DNA of 9,568 bases from Bacteroides sp. CAG:709 (GTDB lineage: Bacteria; Bacteroidota; Bacteroidia; Bacteroidales; UBA932). Below the pieces are notes generated by a model. It was not told where the DNA came from. It saw only the letters and a program-made list of their open reading frames with translations, and made no database searches. Positions within the stretch are counted from its first letter, which is position 1, and each line of letters starts with the position of its first letter. Shown in pieces: positions 1 through 6,667 of this stretch. The stretch covers positions 1 through 9,568 of the forward strand of contig FR882160.1 in NCBI GenBank assembly GCA_000434935.1, read 5' to 3'. The translations under genes and the position numbers were made by a program.

Positions 1-67
1 TTGTTCTTGTGGAAGATGGCTTCAGGGGGCAAAAAATGCAAAGTGATGACCATTAGACTGTTATGCG

Positions 68-95
68 TAAAAAATGAATGTATATTCATTTTTTA
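68..95. terminator. 12-bp AT-rich hairpin, possible bidirectional terminator
   Basis: Perfect inverted repeat 68-79/84-95 (arm TAAAAAATGAAT) with a 4-nt GTAT loop. Each arm carries a run of six A or six T, so either strand gives a hairpin whose 3' side is U-rich. The stem is AT-rich and weak compared with classical terminators. Its position between the operon's 3' end and whatever lies to the left fits a bidirectional terminator between convergent transcripts. Function is inferred from structure only. Confidence 0.45.
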
Positions 96-205
96 GCGAA
101 AAAAGTGTACCTTTATAAACGTTGAAACCACAGACTTTTCAAATAACTTTCTAAAAACAAAGTTACCAAAAATACATATATAAACAAAATGTCAAAGAAC
201 TATAT

Positions 206-239
206 GCACAGGAAAATTATCGAAAAAAACTTCCTGTGC
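206..239. terminator. 9-bp hairpin just after the cas operon stop
   Basis: Perfect inverted repeat GCACAGGAA (206-214) / TTCCTGTGC (231-239) with a 16-nt loop, starting 16 bases beyond the stop codon of the 861-residue gene in the direction of its transcription. On the minus strand no clear U-run follows the stem, although the loop carries a run of seven T. On the plus strand the stem is followed by T-rich GTATTTTGTTTTG. Likely a terminator or 3'-end stabilising hairpin for the operon. Its position and perfect stem support it; the large loop weakens it. Confidence 0.45.
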
Positions 240-255
240 TGTATTTTGTTTTGTC

Positions 256-2841
256 TTACTGCTGCGTAAGAGTATCTATGAGTTGTGTTGTCCGTGTATC
301 CCCAAGATACCTGATTAAAGTATTGTTCATGCTGTCAATGGACCAACTGCCTCTCTTTGGATGCTTCTCACGCGCATTGATACTTGGATAGATTTCAATT
401 ATATTGTTGTAAATAAGATCTTTGTCATGATCGGTCAAAACTCTGTATTCCCGGAGGTATTTGTCAATCTTTCCAGTATAAGCTTTTAGTGTACCTTTAA
501 AAGGACTGATAGGAAGGAATGGCAATATGCCGTTTCCATAATTGCGAATCCTCTGTATCAAGGTATTACATCTACCTATGAGCTCCATGAATTCTATAGC
601 GTGGTTAGGATATCTTTGCGATAATTCTGTAAATGAATTTATGTGTTGCTCAATTCTGTTTATGAGGTTATTTCTGTCCTCATCGTTTAATTGACCATTG
701 AGTCCATTTACAATATTTTCAGTCTCGTTGAAAGCATGGATAACCTCATCACGAGATGTGCTGTAATCATTTTCTCGTATCTTATCGATTTGATCCTGAT
801 ATTGATCTGCAAGATTTCGGATTTTACCATTTATATCGCGCTTCATCTCAGAAATAATCTTTTCCGCTTTACAGAAATCACGATTTGTAATCAGATGTGG
901 TACTCTGACGGTGTAAGTCTCTATAACATCAATTCGGGCTAGGCTCTGACTATCTTCCTCTTCAATATCATTGTCGATATCTTGTTTGAATAATCTGTTT
1001 GTGTCTGGTCTCTCCGTAATGTGTAGCACTCTGTTGTTTAGAATACTGCTAAAAGTAGGTAAGTTCTCTTTCTTCTCTGACTTGTTCAAAGCAAATTCAT
1101 TCTCGTTTCGATTTGTTGACATACGCATGTACGAGAAATTATTGTTGACCTCTTCATCTATTCCTCTTGCCATAGCGCATAACTCGTGGATGGAATTTGA
1201 GTTTTCCCATCCTGTGCCAATATTCTCTGTCATCACATCTTTAAATTTATTAAAGTAGTAATCAGTTTCCTGTTGAGTCGGATCATCAGTCTTGGCGAAA
1301 ATGTCTTTTATGGAAATAACTGAAAGTTTATCAATGCTGATCTTTACTTTACCATATCCAAGCGGTTTTGCTTCACCGATAGAATGGCAGCATTCCGGAT
1401 GTCCATTGAATGTCAATGCTGCTATAAGTGCACCGAGTTCACATTCCTTGAGATTATGGAATGTGATACGGCCTTTAAATGACGTGCCCTGGTCAAGTGG
1501 TATAAATTCACATGTCTGAGAGTCGGTTCCTTTATTTGGTGGAAGGAGGGTTGTTCGTACAGGATATCGTTTTCTTCCTTTGATTTGTGCATTGGCGTCA
1601 TTCCAAGTGCCGCTACTTGCATATAGAGGCCCATAGGACGGTTTAGGACTGCCTAATACGGTAGTAACGATATCATCACATTCTTTCGGTGTTCCACAAG
1701 TTAAGGCGTGGGAAATGTTAACTCGCCCCTTCAACTGACCTAAAGATTCTTTTGCAGTTCCGAAAATACATTCGGCAAGATCTTTTCTTCTATTGCTTTG
1801 TAATTCTATGGGGATGGCTCCTTTTATGAAGTTTGCTGTCGGAATACGGAACATGTATGCGAGCCCGATTGAATCGATAGGACCATTATTTCCGTTCTTT
1901 CTTGAAAAGAACACTGGTACGCGTCTACCTTCATTTAAGTATCGCTTCCAGATTTTTTCGTAGTCGTAATTATTTTTGTGAATAGTTAGAAAATCATTAA
2001 TTACATTTGTGTCAATAGGTTCTTCGTTTTCGGATTCAAAAAAAACAAATTCGTAGTATTTTCCTTTCTTTTTTATTGGGTCTCTTTTACTAGGTTGTCC
2101 GGTTACTACAATGCATCCTTTTTTTCCATTTGCGCCAAAACTTGCAATAAGCCTGTCGTAATTGTCCTGCACCGTAGAAAAAGTTCCGCAGAAACAGTTA
2201 TTTATGTCTTGATTATCTAAACTGATTTTCAAGATATTCTTGTATTTATAGTATGCGGAGCGTAATTCTTCTTCATCATTTTTATTTGTACATTGCCTGT
2301 TTAGTGTTAGGTTTTGTCCGAACATGGCCAATGCTGTGCCGTAATGATTGTCGATTTCCTCTGGTTTGATTCGTCCGGGTACGCCACAGTCATTGATGAT
2401 ATATTCTTCATTTCTATCCTGAGATAGTCTTTTATATAGCCATCCGCATTGAACGTGTTTCATTTTATCAAGGTAAAAATTACCTTCAACATATGCGACA
2501 GGATTTTTTTGGCTATTGAGATCCCTGATACCAAATCGTGCGTCCTGAACCTGCGTCATCTTCCCGAAACTGAGAATCTCGAGCACATTGCGAATTTCTC
2601 CCTTGATGGAAGTGCTCGGAATAAAAAACTTTCCGTCATGAGTTTTACTGAACGTGGAATCTGGGTGTTCCCTATCGGTATAGCCATTCCTAACGAATAT
2701 TGGAGTCTTGGCTTCAATAGTATATTCGATGCTGCCGCTCACGCCATCTTCAAATGGAATGTCCTGTGAAATGTGATTGGTCCATGATGGGTAGAATGCT
2801 TTGTTCTCGAGAGGAACAAAGTTATATGGTGCTTTAATCAT
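256..2841 (-). CDS. Large type III RAMP protein, TIGR03986-like, with helical C-terminal extension
   Basis: Last gene of the operon, 861 residues. It is predicted to be a backbone (Cas7-group) subunit of the type III crRNA complex. The N-terminal RAMP fold shows a beta strand at residues 36-50 and the signature IPSTSIKGEIR at 74-84. A central region at 308-380 (VPVFFSRKNG, then MFRIPTANFIKG) resembles TIGR03986-family proteins. A second RAMP core at 447-503 ends in a glycine-rich loop, SIGEAKPLGYGKVKI (487-501). Residues about 505-861 form an unusual extension: an acidic linker (EEED, 627-630), then a charged, helix-rich, coiled-coil-like stretch at about 655-770, then a helical tail. The gene overlaps the upstream reading frame by 8 nt. 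It has the only strong Shine-Dalgarno in the operon, which supports this start. The RAMP assignment is firm; the exact family is from memory and less sure. Confidence 0.8.
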   Translation of the reverse strand: MIKAPYNFVPLENKAFYPSWTNHISQDIPFEDGVSGSIEYTIEAKTPIFVRNGYTDREHPDSTFSKTHDGKFFIPSTSIKGEIRNVLEILSFGKMTQVQDARFGIRDLNSQKNPVAYVEGNFYLDKMKHVQCGWLYKRLSQDRNEEYIINDCGVPGRIKPEEIDNHYGTALAMFGQNLTLNRQCTNKNDEEELRSAYYKYKNILKISLDNQDINNCFCGTFSTVQDNYDRLIASFGANGKKGCIVVTGQPSKRDPIKKKGKYYEFVFFESENEEPIDTNVINDFLTIHKNNYDYEKIWKRYLNEGRRVPVFFSRKNGNNGPIDSIGLAYMFRIPTANFIKGAIPIELQSNRRKDLAECIFGTAKESLGQLKGRVNISHALTCGTPKECDDIVTTVLGSPKPSYGPLYASSGTWNDANAQIKGRKRYPVRTTLLPPNKGTDSQTCEFIPLDQGTSFKGRITFHNLKECELGALIAALTFNGHPECCHSIGEAKPLGYGKVKISIDKLSVISIKDIFAKTDDPTQQETDYYFNKFKDVMTENIGTGWENSNSIHELCAMARGIDEEVNNNFSYMRMSTNRNENEFALNKSEKKENLPTFSSILNNRVLHITERPDTNRLFKQDIDNDIEEEDSQSLARIDVIETYTVRVPHLITNRDFCKAEKIISEMKRDINGKIRNLADQYQDQIDKIRENDYSTSRDEVIHAFNETENIVNGLNGQLNDEDRNNLINRIEQHINSFTELSQRYPNHAIEFMELIGRCNTLIQRIRNYGNGILPFLPISPFKGTLKAYTGKIDKYLREYRVLTDHDKDLIYNNIIEIYPSINAREKHPKRGSWSIDSMNNTLIRYLGDTRTTQLIDTLTQQ

Positions 2842-3271
2842 GATTGCCTCCTTTTATTTTGGTGCCGAACCCCTTGAATACCAGTCCCTTCGGACGTAGG
2901 GTTTCCCAATTGTCATTGATTTTATCTTTTACTGTTTCCCAGACGTGAATGAAGTTCAGCGGCAGGGATAGTTTAAGCCTACTATTGGCAATATATTGTT
3001 CCTCTCCGCCCTCTGTCATAACTTCTGAATCCGGAGCAATGAATCTACGAGCGTTGAAATCATAAGTTTTGACAATATATTTTCCGTCAATGAATTTGAT
3101 GCTGATAGACTTCTTCTCATCATCCGAGTAAAACTGTCCCTCAATGATAAAAGGATTTATCTTTTCATCGAGATGGAGTTCGATATCTTTGTCAATGAAT
3201 GTCCTCGGCTCTGTCTGGTCGCTATACCAGAGATAGCCTTGTGCGTTTTTTAATTTAATATCTATACTCAT
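2834..3271 (-). CDS. Small type III CRISPR-associated accessory protein (TIGR04423- or Csx19-like, tentative)
   Basis: A 145-residue protein between two RAMP genes. Its N-terminus has the aromatic motif GYLWYSDQTEP (residues 12-22). This is followed by alternating hydrophobic strands at about 28-70 (IELHLDEK, FIIEGQFYSDD, SISIKFIDGKYIVKTYDF) and a lysine- and glycine-rich end, KGLVFKGFGTKIKGG. There is no signal peptide, membrane segment or obvious catalytic motif. From memory it resembles the short proteins found in Bacteroidetes type III cassettes (TIGR04423). Its position also matches Csx19 of type III-D loci. It shares an ATGA overlap (3268-3271) with the upstream gene, so the two are probably translationally coupled and made in matched amounts, consistent with a structural subunit. 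No biochemical role can be assigned from sequence. Confidence 0.65.
   Translation of the reverse strand: MSIDIKLKNAQGYLWYSDQTEPRTFIDKDIELHLDEKINPFIIEGQFYSDDEKKSISIKFIDGKYIVKTYDFNARRFIAPDSEVMTEGGEEQYIANSRLKLSLPLNFIHVWETVKDKINDNWETLRPKGLVFKGFGTKIKGGNHD
2847..2853 (-). promoter_or_regulatory. Strong Shine-Dalgarno AAGGAGG for the 861-residue RAMP gene
   Basis: The minus strand reads AAGGAGG then 5 nt (CAATC) before the ATG at 2841-2839. It lies inside the 3' end of the 145-residue gene. None of the other minus-strand starts in this operon has a comparable motif, so this site fixes the start and suggests independent, strong ribosome loading for the last gene. Confidence 0.7.
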
Positions 3272-4668
3272 AGTTTTTGTCCGTTTCTAATGATTGAACA
3301 CTTGAATGTGCCATGACCGCGTCCGCTTCCTCCTCCGAAGGTCAATGTGCCTAAATCAATATCCTTGAGCGCTCTTTCAAGACATTCTAAAGCATCAGTT
3401 AAGCCTTCTTCTCCGGTATCCTTTACCGTAATTGTGGTTTTGAGTTCCAAGTCTCTTCCGTCAATTACTTTCTCTGAAAAGAGTGCTCCATCGATAGCTC
3501 CTCCAGTGAATCTGTCGATGCTGACGTGATTGAACACTTTTTCCTTTTCTTCATTCCTTTCCACTAACAAGTCGTTGAAAATGCAAATTCCGCGTCGCAG
3601 GTCTTCTTTATCTTTCTGGTATCCAAAAAGCAGCCCTACGGCTTTGTTCATTCCTCCCGAATAATTATCAAATTCTTCTGCAGGAATCTGCATTGCATAT
3701 TTGCCCTCTTTAAGGTTACTGTAAAATGCAACTCTATGAGCGATAGCCCCTTTCAATGATGTCGCAGGAATCAAGTATTTTTCCCTGAAAGTACCTTCGT
3801 TTTGGCCGTTCCATTCTATACACTCTTCCCTTACCTGAATATCATCTACATCTTTGTCTCCAAATCCTGCTCCGAAGGAAAAGAAATCGTTAGGTGTCAA
3901 TGTCAGTTCATATGTTATCCATCCTTCATCTGTGGAGGATTTTTCGAATGCCTCCCAGTCGGCATAATTTGAGGATAGGTATGATGAATGATTCAGATAC
4001 TTCTCTAACTCGCATCCGTTGCTCAAGATAAGTGTCCTCTTCTTGATTTCATGGACTTTCATCTTGCCGAAACCATTGCGAGTGCCACCGCCGATTCTGA
4101 CGGTTGAGGAATATAACGAAGAAAGGACCTCGTCGAAAAATGAACTTGCGGAATCAAGGTCGCCGGATTTGGCAACCATTTCTATATCAAAGGCGAATCT
4201 GCAGCCTTTGTAGATGACCTCTTCGTCGAACTTTCCGGCATTCTTTGCAACACCCTTATCGGTTAAACAAACGTGATTTCGCTTGGGCAAGCGTTTGAAT
4301 CTGTTCGAAAAGTCAGTATCAGATAGGTTGGATATCCCATCAATGACATTGCTTTTCAAGTCAATGATTTTTCCTTCACTAAAAATGATGTCTGAGCCTT
4401 TGGAATCATTGTCATTTTCCTTGGAGGTACTTTTGACGCCGAAGAAAGTGCCCTTTGTCTCTTCGTCCAAAGCATGGCTGAGAATACCTGCTATGCTTGT
4501 TCCAGGTATATATGGAAATCCATTGATGTCCTTTAGGATTGCTGCGTCAGTAAGCATTGTCTTTCTTCCGGAACCTATGACCAATGGTGTTTCAGCTTCG
4601 AGTACGACATGTGCCTGAAGCCTTGTATCGTATATTGTTGTGTTTGACATACTCATTTCTGGTTGCAT
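3268..4668 (-). CDS. Double-RAMP (Cas7-Cas7) type III backbone protein
   Basis: A 466-residue protein with two consecutive Cas7/Csm3-type RAMP domains, expected to occupy two backbone positions along the crRNA. Domain 1 (about 18-207) has TDAAILKD before PYIPGTSIAG (52-61), a Csm3-like strand after VCLTDKGVAKN, and the glycine-rich loop RIGGGTRNGFGK (191-202). Domain 2 (about 252-460) has YLIPATSLKGAIAHR (298-312), VSIDRFTGGAIDGALF (382-397) and the loop TFGGGSGRGHG (443-453). D41 sits where Csm3 has its target-RNA-cutting aspartate; D274-D276 are candidates in domain 2. Start choice is ambiguous. The longest start overlaps csx10 by 16 nt. Met5 (4654-4656) gives an ATGA stop-start overlap with the upstream gene and 462 residues. 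Met7 (4648-4650) starts 2 nt past the upstream stop. The double-RAMP call is firm; which Cas7 positions it fills is inference. Confidence 0.85.
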   Translation of the reverse strand: MQPEMSMSNTTIYDTRLQAHVVLEAETPLVIGSGRKTMLTDAAILKDINGFPYIPGTSIAGILSHALDEETKGTFFGVKSTSKENDNDSKGSDIIFSEGKIIDLKSNVIDGISNLSDTDFSNRFKRLPKRNHVCLTDKGVAKNAGKFDEEVIYKGCRFAFDIEMVAKSGDLDSASSFFDEVLSSLYSSTVRIGGGTRNGFGKMKVHEIKKRTLILSNGCELEKYLNHSSYLSSNYADWEAFEKSSTDEGWITYELTLTPNDFFSFGAGFGDKDVDDIQVREECIEWNGQNEGTFREKYLIPATSLKGAIAHRVAFYSNLKEGKYAMQIPAEEFDNYSGGMNKAVGLLFGYQKDKEDLRRGICIFNDLLVERNEEKEKVFNHVSIDRFTGGAIDGALFSEKVIDGRDLELKTTITVKDTGEEGLTDALECLERALKDIDLGTLTFGGGSGRGHGTFKCSIIRNGQKL

Positions 4669-6086
4669 TTTTTAGCCATTTCTGCCGAAAGATTTATCAT
4701 GATATATCTCCAGTTGGCGTCATTGACCTTTCCATTCTCTATCTGGGTGTATAGTTCTTGTTTCTTGAACTTCCATTTGTCTTCGGCTACACCATCGTTA
4801 AGATATTTCTGTAAGTCGTCATAGAACTTGTCAAAGTCAGATGACCTTTCCGCAAGATTTCTTATATATCCCCATTGGGAAGCAAACTGCTCGCCGTTTT
4901 TCTTGAATGTCGGCAATAGCTTCCGGGCCATATCATTGACAATCTTGTAATTCTCATTCTGCTGGTCTGATATCATACGTGATTTCAGTACTTGTAACAA
5001 ACTGGTGTTTGACGAGTTGGCTGGTATAGTTATCTCTTCTCTTCTGTTGTCTTTGTCTGGATCGCTTTTAGTAAACCTTAGAGGAACTTTTCCATCTTTA
5101 TCACAATCCAAAAAGGCCGGATTGTATATCACTTTCCCGAAACCCTCGCATTGATAGGCCCCGATATATCTGGAGTCGGAAGGGGATTGTGTTCCATTCA
5201 GTTTTACTACGAATACGCTGCCTTTCTCTATTCCACATCTGTCGGTGTCTGGAGTCTGTCGTTTTGCATTCCATGGCGAATACTGGAATGTCCTGATTTG
5301 AGACTTTTCCCAGTCAATTTCTGCATAGGAACCAAATCCGAGTTCTTCGACTGTCGGTTGGAGGGTAGGCATGCCTGAATCTTTGTCAATAAAGATTAGA
5401 CGGCCATCGGCATATACTGTGGCAAACTTTACCGTTCCGGCTTCTCTGGAATTGAAAGTAACAAACTCTTCATCTACCGTAATTTTTACCAGTCCATACT
5501 GTGATGTTTTGGAATGACCGATGTGTCTTTTACCTATTAGCGCTTCATTGATGGCTTTCTCAAGACTGTCATTGTCAATCTCTACTTCGAAGCCGAGCTC
5601 AAGCCCTTTGCGAAGGGATTCATACGAATACATCTGCTCGTCCTTTGACCTGCGCTTGTCTCTGTCATATGCGGACTTTATTGCAACAGATTTGTCTGTT
5701 TTGATTTCTAGGGCAGAATCATTGTTAAAGGTGTAGAATCCGCTTCTGCACTGTTTTGGCTGAGCGTCACCTGGATCCCATTTGTACATGATATATGCTC
5801 CATCATCGAAAAGATTTTCTCCTTTTTTATAATAATAGACAGCAGGAATTCTTAGTGAACGAATGTTGCCGGACAATGGATGCGCGTCACCGAATCTGAC
5901 GTGGCCGCTGTGAAACATCTCAAGAGACTCTTCTTGCGAGAGTGTGCCATATAACTTGGATGCAGCGATTCCCAGAAATGCATTTCCCGGGATGAAGTCC
6001 AGTGTCCCTTGTTGTGTCTTGGTGCCGGCATTCTGTGTCAGAATTATATCTGATAGTAGAGTGCATTTATATTTCAATGTCTTCAT
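4653..6086 (-). CDS. csx10: Csx10-like RAMP protein (Cas5-group) with helical C-terminal domain
   Basis: A 477-residue RAMP protein, likely the Cas5-group subunit that caps the crRNA 5' tag end. Residues 1-45 carry the Csx10-type opening (strand, then DFIPGNAFLGIAASKLYG at 30-47). GHVRFGDAHPL (61-71), SAYDRDKRRSKDEQMYSYE (138-156) and IGHSKTSQYGLVKI (189-202) follow the Csx10 pattern. A second RAMP-like half (about 218-325) contains GIEKGSVFVVKL and a glycine-rich loop, YIGAYQCEGFGKVIYNP (307-323). Residues about 360-477 are mostly alpha-helical, with SQWGYIRNL at 403-411, and could supply a Cas11-like small-subunit function. The start lies 2 nt after the stop of the Cas7 gene. RAMP membership is clear. 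The csx10 symbol rests on recalled family motifs and is fairly likely. Confidence 0.78.
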   Translation of the reverse strand: MKTLKYKCTLLSDIILTQNAGTKTQQGTLDFIPGNAFLGIAASKLYGTLSQEESLEMFHSGHVRFGDAHPLSGNIRSLRIPAVYYYKKGENLFDDGAYIMYKWDPGDAQPKQCRSGFYTFNNDSALEIKTDKSVAIKSAYDRDKRRSKDEQMYSYESLRKGLELGFEVEIDNDSLEKAINEALIGKRHIGHSKTSQYGLVKITVDEEFVTFNSREAGTVKFATVYADGRLIFIDKDSGMPTLQPTVEELGFGSYAEIDWEKSQIRTFQYSPWNAKRQTPDTDRCGIEKGSVFVVKLNGTQSPSDSRYIGAYQCEGFGKVIYNPAFLDCDKDGKVPLRFTKSDPDKDNRREEITIPANSSNTSLLQVLKSRMISDQQNENYKIVNDMARKLLPTFKKNGEQFASQWGYIRNLAERSSDFDKFYDDLQKYLNDGVAEDKWKFKKQELYTQIENGKVNDANWRYIMINLSAEMAKKCNQK

Positions 6087-6088
6087 AG

Positions 6089-6658
6089 TCAGATGGATTT
6101 AATGGTGAACTTGCATCTGCCGAGGCCTCGATTCCTATTCTCGCCTAGGCGTTTTATGAATGCGAGGCTATCCTCAAACAATTTCTTGGTCTTATCATAT
6201 TCCTCTGGAATGTTAAGAATCTGTCCTTCTAAAGTGCAAGGAAGTGTGACCTGTGTTTTTCTGAGGCTATGATTGACGGCAATGCCGTTATCACCGATAG
6301 CTGTGGAGGCAACAGCCTCAAACAGATAATTCTGTGCATTGGCATTGATAATGGCATCGTAGTCGGTGGCCGGGAATTCAGCATTTGAGAAGAACGCTTT
6401 GCCAATCTGAGGGATTTCCGCTATTTCGCTTCTCTTGCCAAAAATACTGTCAATGATTTCTTGTGAAGGGTATCTGCCCGGAGCAAGGCGGATCAATGTT
6501 TCGGCAGCTTCTCTGATAAGTCCTTTGATAGTTTTACCTGGCACGAAAGGCATTCCTTTGGCGTCTTTTATGACCAATGAATCGACATCAGCTCCTGCTG
6601 AAAGTCCGGATCCGCAGTGCCAATATGAGAAGAACTCGATTGTATATGTAATATCCAT
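6089..6658 (-). CDS. csm3-like: Csm3-like Cas7 backbone protein, single RAMP domain
   Basis: A 189-residue single RAMP domain, slightly shorter than typical Csm3. SGLSAGADVDSLVIKD (17-32) followed by PFVPGKTIKGLIREA (37-51) closely matches the Csm3 signature, in which the aspartate of the (I/V)DS-VIKD motif is the target-RNA-cleaving residue (D33 in characterised Csm3, D26 in Cmr4). Here it is D26. HSLRKTQVTLP occupies the place of the Csm3 mid-domain strand, and the C-terminus has the glycine-rich loop GENRNRGLGRCKF (172-184). It starts 9 nt after the cas10 stop, so it is co-transcribed with cas10. By family knowledge it would polymerise along the crRNA or take one fixed backbone slot and cut bound RNA at 6-nt intervals. 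In this locus, with additional fused Cas7 domains, its copy number is unknown. Confidence 0.87.
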   Translation of the reverse strand: MDITYTIEFFSYWHCGSGLSAGADVDSLVIKDAKGMPFVPGKTIKGLIREAAETLIRLAPGRYPSQEIIDSIFGKRSEIAEIPQIGKAFFSNAEFPATDYDAIINANAQNYLFEAVASTAIGDNGIAVNHSLRKTQVTLPCTLEGQILNIPEEYDKTKKLFEDSLAFIKRLGENRNRGLGRCKFTIKSI

Positions 6659-6667
6659 AGTTCCGAG

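Larger units (their letters stand above)
1..255. other. Non-coding region beyond the 3' end of the cas operon
   Basis: About 255 AT-rich bases left of the operon's last stop codon. They hold three inverted repeats (listed separately where strong): 68-79/84-95, 144-150/159-165 (TAACTTT/AAAGTTA, 8-nt loop) and 206-214/231-239. No CRISPR repeat-spacer pattern, tRNA or convincing gene is seen. A plus-strand frame is open from position 3 to a TAG at 54-56 and ends about 11 bases before the first hairpin, so the extreme left edge could be the last 17 codons of a convergent gene, but it is too short to call. Confidence 0.6.

Noticed and set aside
3..56. Open plus-strand frame ending in TAG just before the 68-95 hairpin, possibly the end of a neighbouring gene
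   Set aside because: Only 17 codons are visible, another frame is open even further (to 96), and no family can be recognised.
121..165. GTTGAAACCACAGAC stretch and TAACTTT/AAAGTTA inverted repeat that resemble a stray CRISPR repeat
   Set aside because: No second copy exists in the window and there is no spacer periodicity; the inverted repeat is only 7 bp and AT-rich.
2449..2769. 106-codon plus-strand frame opposite the start of the 861-residue RAMP gene
   Set aside because: It lies wholly inside a gene with clear RAMP motifs and has no own start signals.
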